From: an uncultured Gluconobacter sp.
Lineage (GTDB): Bacteria > Pseudomonadota > Alphaproteobacteria > Acetobacterales > Acetobacteraceae
Assembly (NCBI GenBank): GCA_937880175.1
Contig: CALFLO010000097.1
Span: 1 to 60,260, forward strand
Direction: 5' to 3'
Length of the DNA stretch: 60,260 bases
The notes below the pieces were generated by a model. That model did no database searches. It was given only the letters and a program-made list of their open reading frames with translations, and was not told where the DNA came from. Position numbers and translations under genes: made by a program. Below, piece by piece: positions 33,562 to 38,912 of this stretch (positions within the stretch are counted from its first letter, which is position 1; each line of letters starts with the position of its first letter).

Positions 33562-33657
33562 AGCGGCAGCATGAGTCAAGCGTATGCGCCATGTTAGCGG
33601 AGATACTCATGCTGCCGCTACAGTAAACACAGTCGAGGACTCGCGCCCTCGACTGTG
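33562..33657. repeat. Two large hairpins in the gap before the gene at 33701
   Basis: A perfect 15-bp inverted repeat (33562-33576 / 33605-33619, arm AGCGGCAGCATGAGT) is followed by a perfect 11-bp one (33628-33638 / 33647-33657, arm CACAGTCGAGG). A palindrome TGTGTC-T-GACACA is at 33669-33681. The 181-bp gap 33520-33700 has no gene; a T8 run precedes the first repeat. Confidence 0.6.
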
Positions 33658-33700
33658 ATCGTCCATCCTGTGTCTGACACAACAAACAGGAGACGATTCC

Positions 33701-33991
33701 ATGTCGAACAAAGCCGGTATTCTTTCAGTTACCCGGACAGCGCCGCACGAATATAGTTTTGAGATTGCTTTGAGCGAAACCGCAGACGTTTCTAGCATCC
33801 ACGATGTTATCCTTACTGCAACCGTACCGAATGTTTCAGTAGCTGCAGCGGATCTCCAGCACCAAGAAGCACGCGTTCTACGTACGGCACAGGATTGCAT
33901 CACCGCTCGGCTTGAAGAAATCAAGCACCTCCAAGACGCACAAAAGAAGCGCATCATTGACGACTACGAAAAGCAGAAGTCACGCGGTTGA
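33701..33991 (+). CDS. Small phage protein with C-terminal coiled coil
   Basis: 96 residues; AGGAGA eight bases before the start. N-terminal beta part (GILSVTRTAPHEYSFEIALSE) and a C-terminal charged helix (ARLEEIKHLQDAQKKRIIDDYEKQK). Unrecognised. Its 3' end overlaps the convergent gene by 38 bp, so the two transcripts are partly complementary. Confidence 0.6.
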   Translation: MSNKAGILSVTRTAPHEYSFEIALSETADVSSIHDVILTATVPNVSVAAADLQHQEARVLRTAQDCITARLEEIKHLQDAQKKRIIDDYEKQKSRG

Positions 33992-34379
33992 AGCCTCTTA
34001 CGCCACGCAAATGATCTGGCTTGGCTTCACTCTTCGGAAGATCACTCATCCAAAGCTGCAATCCTACCTGCGTCTCATGAAATGGCATTTGAGCGATTTG
34101 TGTGTGGCTCATACGAAGTTCATGAACCCGCGCCAACATGCCGTTAATCAGAGATAACCGATCTTCCATCGAGAGTTTTTGGAATGCCCTTATCTCCGCG
34201 TAGGGCGGTTCGGAATTCCAGATACACGTCGACTCAACGAGGCTGTGAATATCGCTGGCCATGAGAGACATCCTCTTCTGTATCTCATGTGCCAACTCTT
34301 CATTGAATGTCCTCAAGACACCATCTTGCTGACGGCGGCATGAGCGGAGTTTACGTTTGAGGGTATGAAGGATGCTCAT
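33954..34379 (-). CDS. Unrecognised early phage protein
   Basis: 141 residues, helical (FNEELAHEIQKRMSLMASDIHSLVEST, FQKLSMEDRLSLINGMLARVHEL), basic N-terminus (TLKRKLRSCRRQQ). ATGA overlap with the Cro-like gene shows it is the second gene of the leftward early transcript. No motif recognised. Confidence 0.55.
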   Translation of the reverse strand: MSILHTLKRKLRSCRRQQDGVLRTFNEELAHEIQKRMSLMASDIHSLVESTCIWNSEPPYAEIRAFQKLSMEDRLSLINGMLARVHELRMSHTQIAQMPFHETQVGLQLWMSDLPKSEAKPDHLRGVRGFNRVTSAFRSRQ

Positions 34380-34615
34380 GCTGCTGCTCCCCTAGTCGAA
34401 CCTTGCTGCGGATCGTTATTGGATCTTGTCGAAGGAAGCGGCACGAGAGCGTCCAGTGAGACATTCAGAGCTGACGCGACTTCTCTCAGCTTGTGCGTGG
34501 GGATGTACGAAGCCCCTTTCACCCACCGGGATACGGTCGGCTCGCTCATTTGCACTTGTGCAGCCAGTTGAGTCTGGGTGATCCCGCGCTCGATGAGGAT
34601 AGCTTTCAGCGACAT
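34376..34615 (-). CDS. Cro-like XRE regulator
   Basis: 79 residues. Helix-turn-helix ILIERGITQTQLAAQVQMSEPTVSRWVKGASYIPTHKLREVASALNVSLDALVPL covers most of the protein. It is the first leftward gene from the shared immunity control region, in line with replication genes, which is the lambda Cro position. The gap to the divergent regulator holds two operator-like palindromes. Confidence 0.8.
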   Translation of the reverse strand: MSLKAILIERGITQTQLAAQVQMSEPTVSRWVKGASYIPTHKLREVASALNVSLDALVPLPSTRSNNDPQQGSTRGAAA

Positions 34616-34621
34616 GCAGAA

Positions 34622-34655
34622 AATTTATTCTGATGAAACTTTCAGGTCAAGAAAG
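34622..34655. promoter_or_regulatory. Immunity operators between divergent regulators
   Basis: Two overlapping palindromes with 7-bp spacers: AATTTA-TTCTGAT-GAAACT (34622-34640) and CTTTC-AGGTCAA-GAAAG (34639-34655). The first shares its TTCTRRT spacer with the operators at 35059-35112. Confidence 0.7.
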
Positions 34656-34706
34656 TTTTCATGTGGAGGTATCCCGCTCCTTCGCTTTAGCCGCCAAAAT
34701 GGCAGC

Positions 34707-35057
34707 ATGATCGAGAAAGAGCTCTCCCCTCAAGAAGTCGCCAAAAACCGTCACACTCTTCGGTTTGTTAAGGCATGGATGAAGCTCAAGGGATATACGC
34801 AACGGAAATTGGCTGAAGCATTAGATATGTCCGAGCCGTCAGTCTCCAAATGGCTGAATGGCAAGGTTAATATGACGTTATCGCAATTCGTGCGGGTAGC
34901 AGAAATTCTTGAAACTACCCCGGAGTCCCTTCTCTTCGATCCTTCTGAGCTCGATATGTCACAGCGATATAAAGAGGCGGCTGCATTGGCAGCCAGCTTG
35001 GATGCTGGAGCATTTGATGCGTGGATCAATGCTGGAAAAGCAATGAAAGGAAAATAA
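34707..35057 (+). CDS. Phage repressor candidate (XRE, no peptidase domain)
   Basis: 116 residues from the ATG at 34707 (MIEKELSPQEVAKNRH). Helix-turn-helix LKGYTQRKLAEALDMSEPSVSKWLNGKVNMTLSQFVRVAEILETTPESLLF; helical C-terminus (YKEAAALAASLDAGAFDAWIN). Oriented with the integrase, opposite the Cro-like gene, so it is the likely CI counterpart. It lacks the LexA-type self-cleavage domain, so induction would not be by RecA-driven autocleavage of this protein. Confidence 0.75.
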   Translation: MIEKELSPQEVAKNRHTLRFVKAWMKLKGYTQRKLAEALDMSEPSVSKWLNGKVNMTLSQFVRVAEILETTPESLLFDPSELDMSQRYKEAAALAASLDAGAFDAWINAGKAMKGK

Positions 35058-35058
35058 G

Positions 35059-35112
35059 AAATTTCTTCTAATGAAATTTTTTATTGACCAATAAGTTTCT
35101 TCTGGTGAAACT
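35059..35112 (+). promoter_or_regulatory. Rightward promoter covered by two operators
   Basis: AAATTTC-TTCTAAT-GAAATTT (35059-35079) and AGTTTC-TTCTGGT-GAAACT (35094-35112) flank TTGACC (35085-35090), a good -35 box; the -10 would fall inside the second operator. Binding would therefore block RNA polymerase for the operon leading to xis and int. Confidence 0.72.
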
Positions 35113-35140
35113 ATCTCCATCGCACGAACGCGATGGAGAT
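35113..35140 (+). promoter_or_regulatory. Leader hairpin covering the ribosome site of the xis-int operon
   Basis: ATCTCCATCGC (35113-35123) pairs perfectly with GCGATGGAGAT (35130-35140) around six bases. The second arm contains the GGAG ribosome site of the gene starting at 35145. Confidence 0.65.
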
Positions 35141-35144
35141 CGAT

Positions 35145-35609
35145 ATGTCATTGCCCGCAGGTGAGGCGCGCCAGTCTCACGCAACCGTCAGCCTCAGTGC
35201 TGCCGCCTCAGTTCCTTTACTGCGCCCGCTTCACCCTTTGCTGCTGGGTCATACAGATCGCACGTTCGCAGAATATCTGTCGGGCCGGTCTGTCGCCGTT
35301 CAGGGCAAGGCACGTGAGAAACGTGTCTGCCTGATCTATGCGCGGGAACGGGCCAAAGATGCGCCCAACGCAGGCATCGCCAAAGCCTATGCCCACACAG
35401 CGAACGAAGTAGAGGACGAACTGGTCGCTCTGCTGCACGCAACACGACCAGCCGATCCGGTGCCGTTTCCCGAGCCACCTGCTGCGTCTGGCCCGCAGAC
35501 GCTGGACGAACTGCTGGAGCGTTCCGCCCAGCCAGTCCGCGGTCTTCGCATCGCGAGCTTCCTGCGCTTCTGCACGGACCTGCTTCCGGGAGAGCGCGAT
35601 GTCCACTGA
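35145..35609 (+). CDS. First gene of the xis-int operon, unrecognised
   Basis: 154 residues from 35145 (GGAG six bases upstream); the earlier ATG at 35133 lies within the hairpin. Contains LHPLLLGHTDRTFAEYLSGRSVAVQGKAREKRVCLIYARERAKDAPNAG as its most structured part, and a C-terminal helix (LDELLERSAQPVRGLRIASFLRFC). No family recognised. Its 3' end overlaps the next small gene by 11 bp. Confidence 0.55.
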   Translation: MSLPAGEARQSHATVSLSAAASVPLLRPLHPLLLGHTDRTFAEYLSGRSVAVQGKAREKRVCLIYARERAKDAPNAGIAKAYAHTANEVEDELVALLHATRPADPVPFPEPPAASGPQTLDELLERSAQPVRGLRIASFLRFCTDLLPGERDVH

Positions 35610-35736
35610 GATCATGGACGTGTTCCTCCCGTGCGCTCTCGTCGTCGGGTTGTACGGGGCAGGACTCATTACCGGTCTTGTCATCGCCAAGGCTGATGCA
35701 TGGATGCAGGGGCTCGGCCCGAAGGAGGCGCCATGA
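35599..35736 (+). CDS. 45-residue single-pass membrane protein
   Basis: MSTEIMDVFLPC, then hydrophobic ALVVGLYGAGLITGLVIA, then ADAWMQGLGPKEAP. Overlaps both neighbours (11 bp before, ATGA after), which argues that it is translated. Function unknown. Confidence 0.6.
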   Translation: MSTEIMDVFLPCALVVGLYGAGLITGLVIAKADAWMQGLGPKEAP

Positions 35737-35981
35737 GAGCGTCATCCAGATCACCGGATCTCTTTCGTGTCACCCTGTTGGGAATGCGGCCCAATCCCCG
35801 AAGGGATCAGGGCTTTGCCGAATACCGGGACGCAGAGAAGCGCGCCAAAGAGGATACGCGCCGCACGATCTGCGCCCACGATATCTACCTGGGCACTCGC
35901 CTGGTCGCCACCGTTACCGCCCCAACGTTCGCGGGGAAGATCTCGGTGGACATGACAGCCTTCGGAAGCCGCTACGCATGA
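35733..35981 (+). CDS. Small phage protein, unrecognised
   Basis: 82 residues from 35733, GAAGGAGG just upstream. Basic N-terminal half (FRVTLLGMRPNPRRDQGFAEYRDAEKRAKEDTRRT) and a beta C-terminus (LVATVTAPTFAGKISVDMTAF). ATGA junctions on both sides tie it to its neighbours. Confidence 0.6.
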   Translation: MRASSRSPDLFRVTLLGMRPNPRRDQGFAEYRDAEKRAKEDTRRTICAHDIYLGTRLVATVTAPTFAGKISVDMTAFGSRYA

Positions 35982-36193
35982 ACGGCCTTCATTCTGACAT
36001 GCGTCAGCTGCGCAGACAGGCGGCTGCCTTGGGCTGGAGCGCGTCGCGCACGAATGGCGGTCACCTTCGCTGGACCCATGAAACGGGCGGCCTGGTCTTC
36101 AGTCCGTCTACGCCAAGCGACGTCCGTTCCATCCGCAACACGCTGGCCCAGATCAAGCGGGAAACTCCGAAAGATGAGGATAAGGGATCATGA
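35978..36193 (+). CDS. HicA-like small protein
   Basis: 71 residues. RQAAALGWSASRTNGGHLRWTHETGGLVFSPSTPSDVRSIRNTLAQIKR follows the dsRBD-like HicA fold, with the key His in GGHLRW where HicA has GSH. HicA proteins are mRNA interferases. No HicB gene adjoins it. Alternatively a harmless relative used by the phage for RNA binding. Confidence 0.6.
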   Translation: MNGLHSDMRQLRRQAAALGWSASRTNGGHLRWTHETGGLVFSPSTPSDVRSIRNTLAQIKRETPKDEDKGS

Positions 36194-36312
36194 GTATCGC
36201 GCTCCGCCTAGCTGTATGGCTCGCGATCAGCGTGCTCACGACACCTTTCATCGCCATGCTTTGCAGCGCAAACAAGCGCCTGAAGCCTCCTGCACCCAAG
36301 ACAAAGAAATGA
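36190..36312 (+). CDS. 40-residue membrane peptide
   Basis: SIALRLAVWLAISVLTTPFIAMLC is one hydrophobic segment followed by a basic tail (SANKRLKPPAPKTKK). ATGA overlap with the previous gene supports translation. Function unknown. Confidence 0.55.
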   Translation: MSIALRLAVWLAISVLTTPFIAMLCSANKRLKPPAPKTKK

Positions 36313-36339
36313 CTCAGCCATGAACGCGGAGGAACTGAA

Positions 36340-36579
36340 ATGAGCGGGAAAATCGTTCAGATGTCGCCGCGCGTCTTAGATATTGGAGATGCTGCCGCTT
36401 ATTTGGCCATGTCCGTTGGGACATTCAGGACGCAGGTTTTGCCACATGTCCGGCAGATCAATCTTTCGGTGCGCCGCCGAGGCTATCTGGTCTCGGATCT
36501 GGACCGCTGGATCGATCAGCAGGCGGGTGGCGGGACAGAGCAGCCAGCCTCTGCCAACCCTTGGGACATGATGAGTTGA
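36340..36579 (+). CDS. Excisionase-like MerR/AlpA-type DNA-binding protein
   Basis: 79 residues. RVLDIGDAAAYLAMSVGTFRTQVLPHVRQINLSVRRRGYLVSDLDRWIDQQ is the winged helix typical of phage excisionases (a 'domain HTH_17'-like pattern). It precedes and overlaps the integrase gene, so excisionase is the natural reading; it would steer the integrase toward excision. Confidence 0.8.
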   Translation: MSGKIVQMSPRVLDIGDAAAYLAMSVGTFRTQVLPHVRQINLSVRRRGYLVSDLDRWIDQQAGGGTEQPASANPWDMMS

Positions 36580-37667
36580 CCACTCTTCGACTGCCTTACA
36601 TCCAGCGTTTCAAGGATCGGCATGGGAAGGTCAGATACTATTTCCGCAAGAAAGGTCAGAAGCGGATGGCGCTTCCGGATCTGCGGGACCCGGGTTTTAT
36701 AACCGCCTATCAGGCCGCGGTCGCGGGTGCGGAGCCGCGGGGGCTCGACGCAGCGCAGGTGACGCCTACTGGTAGCCTGAGGGACGTGATTGAGTCCTGG
36801 TACGCCACGGCGCATTTCAAGACGCTCGAAGAGAGCACAAAAGCCGTCTACCGGCGCTTGCTGGAACGCATGAGAGGCGCAGACTACGCCGCCAATCCCG
36901 TGCTGCTCATGGAAAGCCGGCATGTGCGGATGATCATGAGCCGACATAACGATTCGCCCACGACCGCTAACCGGATGCTGCGGTTGCTCTCAGTACTGAT
37001 GGAGCATGCCATCCACATGGGCTGGGCTGAGAGCAATCCGACTGCTGGCGTCCCGCGCATGAAGATCAAAAGTGACGGCATTCATTCTTGGACGGATGAT
37101 GAGATTGCCCGGTACGAAGCCCGCTGGCCGAGCGGAACGAGAGAACGTCTGGCATTGGCCTTGCTGCTCTATACGGGGCAGCGTCGAAGCGACGTGGTGA
37201 AGATGGGGCCAAGCTCCGTGAGTGCGAACGGCATTCATCTCCGTCAGCAGAAGACAGGTACCGAGCTGGTGATCCCTATCCACGAGCAGCTGCGCATCGA
37301 ACTGGATCAGTGGCAGCCGAACGGGGCAGGGACGTTCCTGGCGACTGAGCGAGGCCGGCCGATGTCAGTGAACAACTTCTACAATCAGTTCATCGACTGG
37401 TGCCGTGACGCTGGACTGCCGCCCGGATGTAGCCCGCATGGTCTGAGAAAAGCCGCGGCCCGAAGGCTCGCAGAAGCCGGCTGCACAACTCACCAGATCG
37501 CCGCCATTACAGGCCACCGGAGCTTGAGCGAAGTTGCCCGCTATACCCGTGCTGCCGAGCAGATGGCATTGGCACGATCGGCGATGTCAAGGCTGAGGCC
37601 GAATGTCAAACCTATCCCGGAAGGTGTCAAACCTGCCGAAAAACTGGCGGAAGATAGCGATTTTTGA
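36576..37667 (+). CDS. int: Prophage integrase (tyrosine recombinase)
   Basis: About 363 residues. No ATG is available near the 5' end: TTG at 36576 overlaps the excisionase stop as TTGA, and a second TTG lies at 36561. N-terminal arm-binding region (YIQRFKDRHGKVRYYFRKKG), core-binding helices, then the catalytic set: Arg in TGQRRSDVV, Lys in QQKTGTELV, His-x-x-Arg in SPHGLRKAAARRL, His in GHRSLSEVA, Tyr in ARYTRAA. Ends 6 bp from the tRNA-Arg 3' end, which is its attachment target. Confidence 0.92.
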   Translation: MTTLRLPYIQRFKDRHGKVRYYFRKKGQKRMALPDLRDPGFITAYQAAVAGAEPRGLDAAQVTPTGSLRDVIESWYATAHFKTLEESTKAVYRRLLERMRGADYAANPVLLMESRHVRMIMSRHNDSPTTANRMLRLLSVLMEHAIHMGWAESNPTAGVPRMKIKSDGIHSWTDDEIARYEARWPSGTRERLALALLLYTGQRRSDVVKMGPSSVSANGIHLRQQKTGTELVIPIHEQLRIELDQWQPNGAGTFLATERGRPMSVNNFYNQFIDWCRDAGLPPGCSPHGLRKAAARRLAEAGCTTHQIAAITGHRSLSEVARYTRAAEQMALARSAMSRLRPNVKPIPEGVKPAEKLAEDSDF

Positions 37668-37673
37668 AATTGG

Positions 37674-37750
37674 TGGTGGACCTGACGCGATTCGAACGCG
37701 TGACCTTTGCCTTCGGAGGGCAACGCTCTATCCAGCTGAGCTACAGGTCC
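37674..37750 (-). tRNA. tRNA-Arg (anticodon CCG), prophage attachment site
   Basis: 77 nt with encoded CCA. Minus strand: acceptor arms GGACCTG / CAGGTCC, D arm TAGCTCAGCTGGATAGAGC, anticodon stem TTGCC/GGCAA with loop CTCCGAA (anticodon CCG, codon CGG), T arm with GTTCGAATC, discriminator A and CCA. The gene stays intact after integration; its 3' half should be repeated at the far (left) end of the prophage. Confidence 0.95.
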
Positions 37751-37836
37751 ATGCGCCCTCAGATAACTGCTTCGGCGACAGATTGCCAGTCTCTTTTTTG
37801 AAAGTTCTTCCCTTCAGCCGCGCGCTTTGGAGAAGG

Positions 37837-38862
37837 TTATGGAAAAGCCTGTGTCTGGGCCGTGGCCTGCCAGGCAGCGGCGGCGATATCGCCACCTGAG
37901 GGCAGGAAACGGTCGGGGGCTGTAAGCCAGGAAACAGCATCCTGCGCAGCCCCCCGGCGGTCGCGGCTGAGAAGATGATGTGCGCCGGGCAGTTCGTCGA
38001 TCCGGGTGTTGCGGGGCAGTCTGCGGAGCAGGCGGGCGGTAAAGGGGGGCAGGACAAACTGGTCCCGGCCGCCAAAGATAATGAGCAGCGGCGTTCGCGC
38101 TTTGGGAGCAGCTTCGTAGGCCGCCCGCATCAGCAGGGTCAGGCCATACAGGGGGTGGATCGTCGAACTGTGCAGGGTGAGGGGATCGAAATACATCCGG
38201 CGCAGGGCCTTGAGATTGTCGCTGGCGATCCGGTGGCCGGGTACGGCTGATCCGTCGAGCTTCCAGTGTGGGGCCAGAATATCCATGCCATCCAGAATGG
38301 CTTCCCAGGGCTGACCGATATCGAGCGCTGCGGGGGCGAGAAGGATCGTGCTGCTGATGTCGGGCACGTCCGTGGACGCCAGCAGGAGAGCGATGGCGCC
38401 CCCCATGCTTTCTCCCATGACGTGAATGGGCGTGTCGGGATAATGGGCGTGCAGCCAGAGCACCTGTTCGCGTGCGTCCTGCACCAGTCTCGCCGTGCTG
38501 CTCCAGCCTCCGCGATCCGGTGTCTGTCCAAAGCCCCGGATGTCCGGTGCGGCGAGCGTAAAGCCCTGTGAGGTGAATGTGGGTGCTGCGAACTCCCAGG
38601 CGTCCCGACTGTCGCCATAGCCATGGAGCGCGAGGATAATGCCGCGCGGGCTGGGTGTGGTCGCAGGGTACAGGCGCAGCGGGAGAGAGGCGCCGTCGGA
38701 CATGCGCAGGGTCAGGGTCGGGGGGATGAGGGCCGTTTCCTTTGGTGTCGGATGCAGGTCCGGCAGATGCGGTGTCGTGCAGCCCTGAAGCGCGAGCAGG
38801 CAGACCAGCCCGAAGGAAAGACGCGCGAGGCAGTTTGAAACGGAGGGGAATGGGCCTATCAT
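37837..38862 (-). CDS. Lipoprotein alpha/beta hydrolase (monoacylglycerol lipase-like)
   Basis: About 341 residues from 38862. Lipoprotein signal ending LLALQGC. Alpha/beta hydrolase fold with oxyanion region ALHGYGDSRDAW, nucleophile Ser in GESMGG, Asp in FGGRDQFV and His in GAHHLLS. Substrates are probably lipids or other esters in the envelope. Divergent from polA across a 50-bp gap. The 86 bp between it and the tRNA (37751-37836) shows nothing. Confidence 0.88.
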   Translation of the reverse strand: MIGPFPSVSNCLARLSFGLVCLLALQGCTTPHLPDLHPTPKETALIPPTLTLRMSDGASLPLRLYPATTPSPRGIILALHGYGDSRDAWEFAAPTFTSQGFTLAAPDIRGFGQTPDRGGWSSTARLVQDAREQVLWLHAHYPDTPIHVMGESMGGAIALLLASTDVPDISSTILLAPAALDIGQPWEAILDGMDILAPHWKLDGSAVPGHRIASDNLKALRRMYFDPLTLHSSTIHPLYGLTLLMRAAYEAAPKARTPLLIIFGGRDQFVLPPFTARLLRRLPRNTRIDELPGAHHLLSRDRRGAAQDAVSWLTAPDRFLPSGGDIAAAAWQATAQTQAFP

Positions 38863-38912
38863 CACATGGATTTTAGAACGTCCGCTCCTTCGGGGCGAGA
38901 AGGGAGACATTC

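Larger units (their letters stand above)
1..37673. mobile_element. Integrated temperate phage (siphovirus type), left end outside window
   Basis: Contiguous phage modules: lysis/tail/head genes on the minus strand (1-23,600), accessory genes, replication and immunity genes, then excisionase and integrase on the plus strand ending 6 bp from a tRNA-Arg gene. The HK97-type portal-protease-capsid trio, a 1,681-residue tape measure and the absence of a sheath gene point to a long non-contractile tail. At roughly 0.15 nm per tape-measure residue the tail would be about 250 nm (inference). The tRNA end is the right boundary. I saw no second copy of the tRNA 3' segment at the left edge, so attL and perhaps a few more phage genes lie beyond base 1. 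All key structural genes look intact. Confidence 0.95.

Noticed and set aside
35194..35754. 186-codon minus-strand frame over the first genes of the xis-int operon
   Set aside because: Arg/His/Pro-rich antisense composition, no ribosome site; the plus-strand genes are joined by start-stop overlaps.
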